Assembly (NCBI RefSeq): GCF_011043555.1
Contig: NZ_JAAKGS010000010.1
Location: 124,001 to 188,000 of the forward strand
Direction of reading: 5' to 3'
Source: Sphingobacterium sp. SGR-19
Lineage (GTDB): Bacteria; Bacteroidota; Bacteroidia; Sphingobacteriales; Sphingobacteriaceae
DNA length: 64,000 nucleotides
This document shows, one piece after another, positions 18,600-27,044 of this stretch. Made by a program: the position numbers and the translations under genes. The notes beneath the pieces are model-generated. The model was not told the DNA's origin, searched no databases, and saw nothing but the letters and a program-made list of their open reading frames with translations. The first letter of the stretch is position 1. Each line of letters starts with the position of its first letter.

Positions 18600-18779
18600 A
18601 TGGGAGTTACACGTTTAAAAAGAAAAGATAGAAGAAATAAAACTACTTCACGTATGGAAGTACAGTTTTTGAAGTTAGGTCGTAATGTTGAGCTAGGCTC
18701 AAGAAGCAAAATGCCTAAAAATAGCCAAATCACAAAAAACAATGAGATTTTGGATAAGTTAGCCGCAGAAGCAAAATAA
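18600..18779 (+). CDS. small basic conserved-looking protein downstream of tRNA-Cys
   Basis: A 59-codon frame begins at ATG 18600, 29 nt after the tRNA. The protein opens with a strongly basic segment (MGVTRLKRKDRRNKTTSR), continues with 'MEVQFLKLGRNVELGSRSK' and ends with an acidic-to-neutral helix (NNEILDKLAAEAK). The composition and third-base pattern look coding, and a good terminator follows 28 nt after the stop. I recognise no named family; it may bind RNA or the ribosome, judging only by charge. Sharing one promoter and one terminator with tRNA-Cys suggests a single tRNA-mRNA transcript. Confidence 0.65.
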   Translation: MGVTRLKRKDRRNKTTSRMEVQFLKLGRNVELGSRSKMPKNSQITKNNEILDKLAAEAK

Positions 18780-18806
18780 TAATCGTTTTAACGATCATAA
18801 AGTACA

Positions 18807-18836
18807 GGGAGAACGCACTAGAGTTCTCCTTTTTAT
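18807..18836 (+). terminator. terminator of the tRNA-Cys transcription unit
   Basis: GGAGAAC and GTTCTCC pair around an 8-nt loop and are followed by TTTTTATTT. Confidence 0.9.
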
Positions 18837-18856
18837 TTGTCTGAACTATTTATTAT

Positions 18857-19882
18857 CTATAATAATATAAGTCCTTCTTCTCGCATTGCATTCCAAAAAA
18901 CAGTCGGAATGTCTTTTGTAGCCATAGCGGCGTTATGACGAACTTTTTCAGATTTCGTGGTATTCAATGCTACACTACAAACACCAGGGATATTAAATCC
19001 AAAATTAAAACAAGCTTCAGCAGGCAATATATCAAACCGAGCACAAAGTGTCCAGAATTTATCTCGCCAAGCATATAATGCTTTTCCCTCTACGGTATCC
19101 TTATCAATAAGTTGATAATTATAATAATCGCTTCCTACTAAAAATCCCCCATTAAATACAGCGGAGTTGATGACAACAACACCTCTTTTTTCCAATTCTC
19201 CTATAAAATCAATAAGCTCTTTTGGATGATTATATACCGTTAAGCTATTCGCTATCATCACCCAATCTAGTGCAACATCATTTGCTATACGCTGGATAAC
19301 TTTCCAATTTTTTGCCCCCACACCTATACCCAAAACTTTTCCTTCGGCCTTCAATTCTGCAAGCGCGCGATAGGCATCTAGAATGTCCCGATAAAGCTCT
19401 TCCCCCTCTTCCAGACTTTTTGCATTGGCTAAATATTCATCTGGATCATGAACTGAAACTAAATGTGCCGTGTAATCACCCAATAATGCATTACCTTGAT
19501 GAAAACACGCTAAGATGCCATCATAGCTTATTTTCTGCACCGCGTCATTCTTCAACCCTTTCCATACACCCGATTCAAATGTCGGTTCTTCTGTTGTCAG
19601 AGGAACTTGATACCAACCGAGTTTATTACTAATCAGTACCTCAGACGGTTCAACGTTCAATTGGCTTAGGCTCTTTCCTATCGATTCCAGAGAGAGGCCA
19701 GCACCGTACTTTCCAGCTGTATCGAATACCGCTTTCCCCGGAGCGTATTTTATACATTCCCTCACAATCGCCAATTTTTCTTTGAAGGGCAATTCCACAT
19801 ATAGATTTCCCAGTCCACTTGTTCCGAATACTATGGGAGGCAATTGACGATTTAAATTTAGATGTTTATTGTTGTTTTGCAT
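18857..19882 (-). CDS. aldo/keto reductase, L-fucose / D-threo-aldose dehydrogenase type
   Basis: This 341-residue (beta/alpha)8 oxidoreductase shows the AKR catalytic set: Asp and Tyr in 'VFDTAGKYGAG', Lys in 'LISNKLGW' and His in 'LVSVHDPDEY'. The opening 'PPIVFGTSGLGNLYVELP' and the 'GIGVGAKNWKVIQRI' strand resemble bacterial L-fucose (D-threo-aldose) 1-dehydrogenases, which oxidise fucose to fuconolactone with NAD(P). No other fucose genes are adjacent, so the substrate is uncertain. It is separated by ~145 bp from surE, which is read in the same direction upstream of it. Confidence 0.82.
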   Translation of the reverse strand: MQNNNKHLNLNRQLPPIVFGTSGLGNLYVELPFKEKLAIVRECIKYAPGKAVFDTAGKYGAGLSLESIGKSLSQLNVEPSEVLISNKLGWYQVPLTTEEPTFESGVWKGLKNDAVQKISYDGILACFHQGNALLGDYTAHLVSVHDPDEYLANAKSLEEGEELYRDILDAYRALAELKAEGKVLGIGVGAKNWKVIQRIANDVALDWVMIANSLTVYNHPKELIDFIGELEKRGVVVINSAVFNGGFLVGSDYYNYQLIDKDTVEGKALYAWRDKFWTLCARFDILPAEACFNFGFNIPGVCSVALNTTKSEKVRHNAAMATKDIPTVFWNAMREEGLILL

Positions 19883-20028
19883 TTATATCCTTTTCCAACG
19901 CGAATGAATGGATACAAACCTAAATAAAATGCGCCGCATTCACGAATATCATAAAATAAAAAACTATCATGAGTAATTCGTTTTTATATACAGTTTAATT
20001 GTATACCATATAAAAGTGAAACATACAA

Positions 20029-20754
20029 TTAAAAATTAGATTTCTCCCTAAGTATCCTTTCATCTGTTAAATCCAAACGTAAAGGTGTAATCGAAACCAT
20101 ATTATTTTCTATCGCCCAGCGGTCGGTTCCTTCTTCTGCCGGATCCAATGGCGTCACTGTAAACCAATAGTGCTTTCTACCTAGCGGATCGGTTCCAGGA
20201 ACGATAGTTCCATCATACAACCGCACTGACTGTCTCGTCCATACAATATCAGTAGGTTCAGGCGGAAAATTGACATTATATAATGCGAGTTCATTATTTT
20301 TCAACAAGAGTTCGAGCGTCTTCGACACATACGTCTCTAAATGTTCAAAATCAGGTTCATCCTTTCCGACGGGTGTGCTCAAGGCTATTCCCCTCACACC
20401 AAACAGTACCGCCTGTTTGGCCGCCGCTAAAGTCCCTGAATGCCACATGGAATTCCCTAAATTAGGCCCCATATTAATCCCCGATAAAACCACATCCACA
20501 TTCTTCCATAAGTGCATTCCCATCGCTACACAGTCGGCAGGTGTCCCGTTTACGCGGTGAGCTTCTATATCAGGAAATTCAATAGGTGATTTTTTGTAGC
20601 CCAATGGTCTTGAATGTGTTACCGCATGTCCCATAGAAGATTGTTCCACATCTGGTGCGACGACCCTCACTTCTCCAAAATTCTTCGCTACTTTTGCCAG
20701 GGCTGCAATACCTGGGCTATATATACCATCATCATTTGTCACTAAAATTCTCAT
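20029..20754 (-). CDS. surE: 5'/3'-nucleotidase SurE
   Basis: SurE removes phosphate from nucleoside 5'- and 3'-monophosphates and is linked to stationary-phase survival. The 241-residue protein opens with the metal-binding 'MRILVTNDDGIYSPGIAAL' (the Asp pair binds the divalent ion). It continues with 'VAPDVEQSSMGHAVT', 'RVNGTPADCVAMG' and 'VVLSGINMGPNLGNSMWHSGTLAAA', all family signatures. The length is typical. It is divergent from the lipid-kinase gene, with 72 bp between their starts. Confidence 0.95.
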   Translation of the reverse strand: MRILVTNDDGIYSPGIAALAKVAKNFGEVRVVAPDVEQSSMGHAVTHSRPLGYKKSPIEFPDIEAHRVNGTPADCVAMGMHLWKNVDVVLSGINMGPNLGNSMWHSGTLAAAKQAVLFGVRGIALSTPVGKDEPDFEHLETYVSKTLELLLKNNELALYNVNFPPEPTDIVWTRQSVRLYDGTIVPGTDPLGRKHYWFTVTPLDPAEEGTDRWAIENNMVSITPLRLDLTDERILREKSNF

Positions 20755-20826
20755 AACACTTTTTATTTTTTTCTTAATCTAACAACAATTGATCCCACCA
20801 AATTGTTCTCCTATTAAACAGTAGAT

Positions 20827-21726
20827 ATGAAGCAGGTAATCCTATTACACAACCCCAATGCAGGCGACGCCGACCATTTTAAAACTGATCTGATCGAAGC
20901 TATCGAGAAAGAAGGGTATCGATGTACTTACTTTTCTATTAAAGACAACGACAGCTGGAAACACCAACTCAATGAAGCAGATTTTGTTGTCGTGGCTGGT
21001 GGCGATGGTACCGTCCGAAAAGTCGTCAAAGCGCTTGTCCAAAGAGGCGTTAACGACAAAAGAATAATAATGGCACTTCTCCCGATGGGTACTGCAAACA
21101 ATCTGTCCAAGACATTATTCCTAGACAAAGAAGCAAGTTTTGAAGATCACGTAGGTACCTGGAAATATGGCAAACGCCAGCGATTTGATGTCGGTATGCT
21201 CGCGTACGATAGCAGTTTTGATTTTTTTCTAGAAGGCGTCGGGTATGGTCTATTTCCAACACTCGTCCAAACAATGGATAAGATAGACGTCAGTCATTTA
21301 GAGACGACAGAAGAGCAATTGCAATTAGCTTTGGAAAAACTGCATCAGATTATATTAACCGCAGAGGCGTATGATTACATAATTCACGTCGATGAAAAAG
21401 CTTATGAAGGTAGGTATCTATTATTGGAGGTTATGAATATTCCGTCCATAGGCCCCAATCTTGTGTTGGCTCCCGCCGCGCAGATAGACGACGGCTATTT
21501 AGATTTAGTGATGATTACCGAAGAAGAACGGAATGCATTCGCGTTGCATGTTAAAAAAATTATCGATCAGGAAGAAACATCTTTTGATTTTCAAACGCTT
21601 CGGGCAAAAAAGTTCAAGATACAATCGACTAATAAGAATATCCATATCGACGACAAATGCCTATCCATATCCAATGGTTCCCTTACTATACAAGTGGATG
21701 AACATATACTTGATCTCATTATGTAG
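20827..21726 (+). CDS. diacylglycerol-kinase-family lipid kinase (YegS/BmrU-like)
   Basis: This 299-residue protein carries the DAGK catalytic motif 'VVVAGGDGTVRKVVKAL' and 'LPMGTANNLSKTLF', and starts with 'MKQVILLHNPNAGD', the usual opening of YegS/DgkB-type lipid kinases. The C-terminal half has the beta-sandwich features of the family ('GPNLVLAPAAQIDDGYLDLVMI'). Members phosphorylate diacylglycerol or related lipids in the cytoplasm near the membrane. The substrate is not determined by sequence. It has no obvious operon partner. Confidence 0.88.
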   Translation: MKQVILLHNPNAGDADHFKTDLIEAIEKEGYRCTYFSIKDNDSWKHQLNEADFVVVAGGDGTVRKVVKALVQRGVNDKRIIMALLPMGTANNLSKTLFLDKEASFEDHVGTWKYGKRQRFDVGMLAYDSSFDFFLEGVGYGLFPTLVQTMDKIDVSHLETTEEQLQLALEKLHQIILTAEAYDYIIHVDEKAYEGRYLLLEVMNIPSIGPNLVLAPAAQIDDGYLDLVMITEEERNAFALHVKKIIDQEETSFDFQTLRAKKFKIQSTNKNIHIDDKCLSISNGSLTIQVDEHILDLIM

Positions 21727-22004
21727 ACCATGCTGTGTGTTCCAATAACACGATAGTTTTACGGATGGGTTGGGCAGCACTGACAAATAGTACAAATTGA
21801 CTATATTCTTGTCATAATATACGCAATGTTGGCAGGTCGGAAATGATAAAAAACTGAATATGTCAAAGATCTGTCAATTGTATAAAGACTATCGCTCACA
21901 AATATGTTAAGAGGTGTTAAAATGCCCGGTGTATATATCAGAGGCATAGAAATTGATATTATAATAATACTTCATAATTTAGGTTTATAATTGGTTAGTT
22001 AGTT
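21727..22004 (+). other. intergenic region of ~280 bp ahead of an isolated terminator
   Basis: No reading frame of note and no tRNA fold. The stretch ends in a textbook terminator at 22005 that is ~280 nt from the nearest upstream stop. It may be a long 3' untranslated region of the lipid-kinase gene or hold a small RNA; no clear promoter is visible. Confidence 0.4.
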
Positions 22005-22037
22005 AAAAATCCTGAGGTTCCCCGCCTTAGGATTTTT
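22005..22037 (+). terminator. strong rho-independent terminator with no gene just upstream
   Basis: AAAAATCCTGAGG and CCTTAGGATTTTT form a 13-bp stem (one G-T pair) with a 7-nt loop, and the 3' arm runs into T6. It lies 278 nt after the lipid-kinase stop and 56 nt before the SemiSWEET start. Confidence 0.9.
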
Positions 22038-22093
22038 TGTGAATCAGCTTTGCAAAACAATTTCGATTGATTTTGCGTACTCTAATAAAAAAT

Positions 22094-22348
22094 ATGGAAA
22101 CAATTATAGGGATTACAGCTGGCATATTTACCTCTATTTCCATGGTGCCACAACTACTAAAGGTTTTAAAGGAAAAAGATGTGGAGAATCTTTCTCCCTA
22201 TATGATTGCTATCCTATTAACAGGTGTATCGTTGTGGGTCATTTACGGTTTCATGTTAGATGAATGGCCTATTATCCTTTCGAACTTATTTTCTGTGCTC
22301 GTCAATGCAACCTTATTAGTTTGCTATTTTTTCTTTAGGGAGCAGTAG
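22094..22348 (+). CDS. SemiSWEET sugar transporter
   Basis: This 84-residue protein has three hydrophobic segments and the PQ-loop signature 'GIFTSISMVPQLLKVLKEKDVENLSPYM', followed by 'LTGVSLWVIYGFMLDEWPII' and 'NLFSVLVNATLLVCYFFF'. SemiSWEETs are three-helix proteins that dimerise to move small sugars down a gradient across the inner membrane. I start at ATG 22094 (METIIGITAG), which gives the standard length; a longer frame from an upstream TTG adds nothing family-like. It is an isolated gene right after a terminator. Confidence 0.88.
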   Translation: METIIGITAGIFTSISMVPQLLKVLKEKDVENLSPYMIAILLTGVSLWVIYGFMLDEWPIILSNLFSVLVNATLLVCYFFFREQ

Positions 22349-22454
22349 TAGATCCCACATAAACAAAAATCACGTGTTAATCTTCTTAAACATAAAGGTA
22401 AATCGACTGTTTAATAATAAGATAAGGTGACGTAGCGATAAAAAAATTAAACAG

Positions 22455-22817
22455 ATGAAAAATCATAAAATAAACTTGAAAAAATCAGCTTGTGTTGTGA
22501 TAGCGATGATTACCAATAGTCCGGGTCGCAGAGATGAGGAATTCGGAGACACTGACGGTCAGGAAATTAATAAAGATCCTATTATAGGAGGTGCAGATGA
22601 TGTATATCGCGAGAACCCTACGGACGATCTAGGAGATTCTGACATAGTAGACGCAGAACCTCTCCAAGAGGATATCAAACATCTAGAAGATGAAGGTAAA
22701 CAAACCGAGGAAAATCAAGAAAAAACAGAAGAATCTGATACGCCAACTGATTCAGAAGAGGAAAATCTGGATATCAGCAATCTAGAAGATAATGAGGATA
22801 TCACGGATGGGCTATAA
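22455..22817 (+). CDS. small, highly acidic protein of unknown function
   Basis: I do not recognise this 120-residue protein. The first ~20 residues are basic and mildly hydrophobic (MKNHKINLKKSACVVIAMI). The rest is dominated by Asp and Glu with Asn, Thr and Ser ('DDLGDSDIVDAEPLQED', 'EENQEKTEESDTPTDSEEEN') and is probably disordered. Its composition resembles acidic linker or stress proteins but does not identify a family. It lies 23 nt ahead of another uncharacterised gene and 106 nt after SemiSWEET, so these small genes may form one unit. Confidence 0.6.
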   Translation: MKNHKINLKKSACVVIAMITNSPGRRDEEFGDTDGQEINKDPIIGGADDVYRENPTDDLGDSDIVDAEPLQEDIKHLEDEGKQTEENQEKTEESDTPTDSEEENLDISNLEDNEDITDGL

Positions 22818-22840
22818 ACTGACTTTTTAAGAAATGTATT

Positions 22841-23446
22841 ATGAAAAAGAAAATTCCAGAACAGGTAGAGGGTAAATCCCTAGACTGTTTCAAGTCCGTC
22901 AATTTGTCTTCCCAAGAAGAGGCTACAAGATTTTTTGAGCGCATAAAGAGCAGATTACTGGATGTTAATCGTTGGAACGAGATTACCAAAGCGCCCTCCG
23001 CCACATTTACTATCAAAGATGCCTTCGGTCGTACGATGGAACGCTTGGTTCAAAAAGGAGACTACATCCGGATCGATATTCCCGGCCCAGGGCTTCCCTC
23101 CGCCAAAGGGTACGATTGGGTACAAGTAGAAGATATCGCGGAAACGGCTGATACCGATGGTGCTAGCATCGTTTTGACTCTAAGACCTTGTGCCGACCCA
23201 ACGCAAGATAATACAGATACAGCTCACTTTTTCAAGCAACTAGCGACTTCTTCTTTTCTTGTTGAACAAAAAGGCGATCATATTTATCTGCACTACGCAG
23301 GACGTAATGAAATCATCAATACCGACAATGCATCCATACTGGACAATTTACGCAATTTTATGGTGGGTTTGGGAGCAAAAATGGGTGCATCATTTCCACA
23401 GTGGAAGGCATTAGTTGAAGGGCTTGGCGACGTTGAAAACTACTAA
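22841..23446 (+). CDS. conserved-looking hypothetical protein (201 aa)
   Basis: The protein is soluble, with no signal or membrane segment. It starts with 'KKIPEQVEGKSLDCFKSVNLSSQEEATRFFERI' and contains 'LDVNRWNEITKAPSATFTIKDAFGRTMERLVQKGDYIRIDIPGPG', a beta-rich stretch, and 'KGYDWVQVEDI'. It ends with an alpha segment around 'MVGLGAKMGASFPQWKALVEGLG'. Similar proteins are, to my knowledge, annotated only as hypothetical in Sphingobacteriaceae. The composition is clearly coding. It stands 23 nt after the acidic-protein gene and 47 nt before the AI-2E-family permease gene, so it may be co-transcribed with either. Confidence 0.75.
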   Translation: MKKKIPEQVEGKSLDCFKSVNLSSQEEATRFFERIKSRLLDVNRWNEITKAPSATFTIKDAFGRTMERLVQKGDYIRIDIPGPGLPSAKGYDWVQVEDIAETADTDGASIVLTLRPCADPTQDNTDTAHFFKQLATSSFLVEQKGDHIYLHYAGRNEIINTDNASILDNLRNFMVGLGAKMGASFPQWKALVEGLGDVENY

Positions 23447-23493
23447 TGCACACTATGACCAACTAAAAAATAAAGGACCTTCACAAAAACAGC

Positions 23494-24561
23494 ATGGGCA
23501 AATCAATTTCTAAAGTTTTACAAATAACCTTCACCCTCGTTTTAATTGTTGTTATCTTATATTACGGCAAAGGCGTATTGGCTCCACTGGCCATCGCCTG
23601 CATTTTATCCATGCTCTTTGTCGCACCTTCGGTATGGATGGAAAAAAGGAGGGTACCTCGCTGGGCAACGGCATTGATCGCGGTCAGTGCTCTAATGGTA
23701 TGCCTTGTAGGAATTGGTTTCCTTTTGAGTTGGCAGTTGCAAAATTTTGCCGAACAAATCAGCTCGTTGAAGCAAAACCTGTCGCAGATACTTTCCAGTG
23801 TACAACACTGGATACAGGATCGATTGGATATCGATCAGGCCAAACAGCAAGCCATAGCGGAAGAGCAAATGAAAAGCCAACCTACAGACGGTTCCACAGT
23901 CAAACAGCTGGCATCGGGCTTTTTTGGTTTGCTTGTGGATTTCATCTTAGTGATGGTGTATACGTACCTCTTACTCTTTTACCGCTCTCGATTAAAAAAA
24001 TTTTTACTTAAAATAGCGCCATCCGGAGATCAAAAGAAAACCATGGAAATCGCTGAATCGGCAAGCCAGGTGGCAGCGAATTATATGACGGGGCTTGCCA
24101 AAATGATCGTTGTGTTATGGATTCTTTATGGATTCGGGTTTACAGCCATTGGCGTCGAAAACGCATTATTTTTTGCGGTGATATGCGGATTATTAGAACT
24201 CGTTCCTTTCATAGGAAACCTAACCGGGACTGCAATAACGATCGTAGGCGTAACGGCACAAGGCGGTGAAACCAATATGATCTTAGGCGTTATATTAATA
24301 TATGGCTTTGTCCAATTTGTTCAAACGTATCTGCTGGAGCCTCTTATCGTAGGAAATGAGGTTAATATCAATCCGTTGTTTACTATATTCAGCTTAGTGG
24401 CGGCAGAAGCAGTTTGGGGCATTCCGGGCATGATACTTGCCATTCCGGTTACGGGTATGATTAAGATTATATGCGACCGCATCCCCCGATTGCAACCTTA
24501 TGGTTATTTAATAGGCAGCGATAAAAAAGCTAAAAAATCATTCTGGAAGCGGAAGAAGTAA
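23494..24561 (+). CDS. AI-2E family transporter (PerM/YdiK-like), copy 1
   Basis: This 355-residue inner-membrane protein has the family's layout of about eight membrane segments: a pair at the N-terminus, a long soluble stretch (~85-140) with a Gln-rich helix, then a C-terminal bundle. Family sequence marks are 'YLLLFYRSRLKKFLLK', 'GLLELVPFIGNLTG', 'LLEPLIVGNEVNINPLFTIFSLVAAEAVWGIPGMILAIPVTGMIKIICD'. Despite the family name, export of autoinducer-2 is shown for very few members; others act as ion or solute permeases. The substrate is unknown. The stop is 4 bp from that of the converging FAD/Rieske gene. A paralogue lies at 42.2 kb. Confidence 0.88.
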   Translation: MGKSISKVLQITFTLVLIVVILYYGKGVLAPLAIACILSMLFVAPSVWMEKRRVPRWATALIAVSALMVCLVGIGFLLSWQLQNFAEQISSLKQNLSQILSSVQHWIQDRLDIDQAKQQAIAEEQMKSQPTDGSTVKQLASGFFGLLVDFILVMVYTYLLLFYRSRLKKFLLKIAPSGDQKKTMEIAESASQVAANYMTGLAKMIVVLWILYGFGFTAIGVENALFFAVICGLLELVPFIGNLTGTAITIVGVTAQGGETNMILGVILIYGFVQFVQTYLLEPLIVGNEVNINPLFTIFSLVAAEAVWGIPGMILAIPVTGMIKIICDRIPRLQPYGYLIGSDKKAKKSFWKRKK

Positions 24562-24565
24562 TGGG

Positions 24566-26092
24566 CTACTTTTCCAGTTGCCATACTTTTAGCGGCGCGA
24601 CAGAAGGCCCATTCAGCAAGCTTCCGTCTGGAGCATACCGCGCTCCATGGCATGCACAATCCCAGCTTCGCTCCGTGTTATTCCATTTTACAATGCACCC
24701 TGCGTGGCGACATACGGGATCGATAGCAAACAACGCCCCCTGCTCATCTTTGAACAGTCCTATCCTTTTCCCTTGATAATTTAATATCTTTCCTTCGCCA
24801 CGGCTCAATCCTGCTAGCTCGTTTATCTCTTCCAAAAAGAAGCGATCTTTTACAAAGTGTTTTGCTACATCATAGTTTTCGACAAGTAGATCGCGTATTG
24901 ACGAAAGCGGTCCTATACGACTAGGTGAATAGATCTCTTGAAAATCTGTCGTCCCATGCAATACCAGATCTGCCATCATAGAGCCGCCAAGCGTCCCGAA
25001 AATCATTCCGTTCCCCCCATAACCTGTGGACAGCAACTCCCGGTGATGTTTTTTACCTGGATAATAACCGATAAATGGCAAGCTATCTTGACTCTCATAA
25101 TATTGGGATGACCATTCGTAAACCTTTTTGTTGACGGTATAGAGACTTCGAATATGAGCTTCCAATTCTAGGAAATTCTTTTCTTGGTTATCGTGATGAG
25201 CTGTTTTATGGTCCTGACCGCCGACTAAAAGATAGGATTTATCTTCGTGTTCTACCGTTCGGAAATAATGGAACGGCTCCTGCATATCGTACACCAATGC
25301 TTCCGGAAAATCTATCGGGCGCATTAACTCCCATACCTGTATATAACTTCTGTAGGGCGTTAAGCGAAAATTCATCAATTGTATGCCCGGCGGGGTATGT
25401 GTGGCATACAGCACATAATCGGAAGTAAAAACAAGGTCGTCAGCAGTTTTAACCAATAACACACCGTCTTCCTCCTTCACGTGTTGCACGATCGTTCCTT
25501 CCCTGATTTGTCCTCCTAAACTGTTGTAAGCGTTGGCGAGTCCAGCGAGGTATTTAGTAGGGTGGAATCGCGCCTGTTCATCGAATTCGATGGCATAAAT
25601 AAAGGAAGCTGGAACGGGAATTTCATCCACTTCAGAACAGGGAACCCCTATTTGTTCCAATGCATCTCTTATTTCGGTAAGTGCTTTCTTCTGTTCCTCA
25701 TTTTCAGCATACATAAACCCCAAACAGGGCACAAAGTCACAGTCAATTTTATATCGGTCTTTATTTTCCTTGATGATCGATATCGCTTTCCGTGTGGATG
25801 TCAACACTGTTCGCGCCTCTTCCAAGCCGTGTTGCTCCACAATATCGGTGTAAGGTGTATCAAGTACCGTATTTATATGTGCCGATGTGCCACCTGTGGT
25901 ACCAAACCCAATCGTATTTGCTTCCATAACGACACAGCTTTTACCAGCCTCCCGCAGCTTTAAGGCTGCTGTAAGCCCGGTGATACCCGCGCCGACAATA
26001 ATTACTTCGACATGCTCTTGATCGCGAGGCGCAGATAGTTCCGGCGCAGCTACCTCTTGCCAAATGCTTCTGTTTATTCCGTCTCTTTGCAT
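24566..26092 (-). CDS. FAD-dependent oxidoreductase with C-terminal Rieske domain
   Basis: This 508-residue fusion begins with a DAO-type FAD domain: 'HVEVIIVGAGITGLTAALKLREAG' near residue 30 binds the ADP moiety. It ends with a Rieske [2Fe-2S] domain whose ligands are in 'CRHAGC' (Cys-x-His) and 'CACH' (Cys-x-x-His), about 18 residues apart, near residues 460-485. The pattern is typical of soluble DAO-Rieske proteins found in many Bacteroidota. They probably oxidise an amine or hydroxy compound, passing electrons through the cluster, but I know of no assigned substrate. There is no signal peptide. It is a single gene, with its start ~260 bp from the DJ-1 gene on the other strand. Confidence 0.87.
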   Translation of the reverse strand: MQRDGINRSIWQEVAAPELSAPRDQEHVEVIIVGAGITGLTAALKLREAGKSCVVMEANTIGFGTTGGTSAHINTVLDTPYTDIVEQHGLEEARTVLTSTRKAISIIKENKDRYKIDCDFVPCLGFMYAENEEQKKALTEIRDALEQIGVPCSEVDEIPVPASFIYAIEFDEQARFHPTKYLAGLANAYNSLGGQIREGTIVQHVKEEDGVLLVKTADDLVFTSDYVLYATHTPPGIQLMNFRLTPYRSYIQVWELMRPIDFPEALVYDMQEPFHYFRTVEHEDKSYLLVGGQDHKTAHHDNQEKNFLELEAHIRSLYTVNKKVYEWSSQYYESQDSLPFIGYYPGKKHHRELLSTGYGGNGMIFGTLGGSMMADLVLHGTTDFQEIYSPSRIGPLSSIRDLLVENYDVAKHFVKDRFFLEEINELAGLSRGEGKILNYQGKRIGLFKDEQGALFAIDPVCRHAGCIVKWNNTERSWDCACHGARYAPDGSLLNGPSVAPLKVWQLEK

Positions 26093-26350
26093 ATTATTCC
26101 GTCTGTTTTTTATCTATTCCCTTTAAATAGAATGCACAAAAGGGCTTCCTTGTTTCTAAAGCGTTACAAATAGGTACAATTACGTTGTCCCACGTATTTT
26201 TCGTTTTTATAAAATTAAAATACGATGCTCCCATTAAAGTCCGCAAATAATGACAGTGTCAGTATTTTAAATTTCTCAGAACTAGATAATTCTTCGGTTG
26301 TTCTTTGATTAAAGAATGTTCTAGATAAAAAATTTAAAAAGGTAAGTGTT

Positions 26351-26911
26351 ATGGGAAAATTAAATGGAAAAAGAATAGCCATATTGACGGAAGATGGTTT
26401 TGAGCAAATTGAGTTAACAAGTCCGAAAGAAGCATTGAAAAATGAAGGTGCACAGGTGGATATCGTTTCTCCACGAGAAAAAGTTGTGCGCTCGAAAAAA
26501 GGTGATGATTGGGACGATGAATATCCAGTTGACATGCCAATAAGTCAAGCAAGAGTCGATGACTATGATGGATTACTGATTCCAGGAGGTGTAATCAATC
26601 CAGATAAATTGCGTACCAATGAAAGAGCACTCTCTTTCGTACGTGATTTCTTTGCGGCCGGCAAACCAGTCGCTGCTATCTGCCACGGACCTCAAGTATT
26701 GATCGATGCAGAAGTTGTGGAAGGCCGTAAACTAACGTCAGTAGCAGCCATCAAAAAAGATTTGATCAATGCAAAAGCACGTTGGGAAGATACGCAAGTA
26801 GTGACAGACCAGGGATTGGTAACTAGCCGTACACCAGACGATCTTCCTGCTTTTAATCGGAAAATTGTAGAAGAATACGCAGAAGGAAAACATACCGGAC
26901 AACATGTTTAA
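26351..26911 (+). CDS. DJ-1/PfpI family protein (type 1 glutamine amidotransferase fold)
   Basis: This 186-residue protein contains the nucleophile elbow 'PVAAICHGPQVLIDAEVV' with the reactive Cys before His, and an N-terminal 'KRIAILTEDGFEQIELTSPKEAL' with the conserved Glu. Members close in length (YhbO, PfpI) act as deglycases, glyoxalases or chaperones protecting proteins and DNA from carbonyl damage; claims about protease activity are older. The upstream ~150 bp carry an imperfect inverted repeat, suggesting a regulated promoter. It is a stand-alone gene with its own terminator. Confidence 0.9.
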   Translation: MGKLNGKRIAILTEDGFEQIELTSPKEALKNEGAQVDIVSPREKVVRSKKGDDWDDEYPVDMPISQARVDDYDGLLIPGGVINPDKLRTNERALSFVRDFFAAGKPVAAICHGPQVLIDAEVVEGRKLTSVAAIKKDLINAKARWEDTQVVTDQGLVTSRTPDDLPAFNRKIVEEYAEGKHTGQHV

Positions 26912-26948
26912 TGCTGCTCAAGCAACTATTTTTTAATGAAAACACAAC

Positions 26949-26979
26949 AAAAAGGAGAACATCAAATGTTCTTCTTTTT
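26949..26979 (+). terminator. terminator after the DJ-1/PfpI gene
   Basis: AAAAAGGAGAACAT pairs with ATGTTCTTCTTTTT (one G-T) around a 2-3-nt loop, and the T-run continues. Confidence 0.85.
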
Positions 26980-27044
26980 GTTTTTAATCTTTAGCTTTAC
27001 TAAAAATTTCAAGTGATGAGCTCGACATGATTAAAATTCTACAT

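Noticed and set aside
23494-24561. Quorum-sensing exporter
   Set aside because: The family name comes from very few members; no luxS or lsr genes are in the window, so no signalling role is claimed for either copy.
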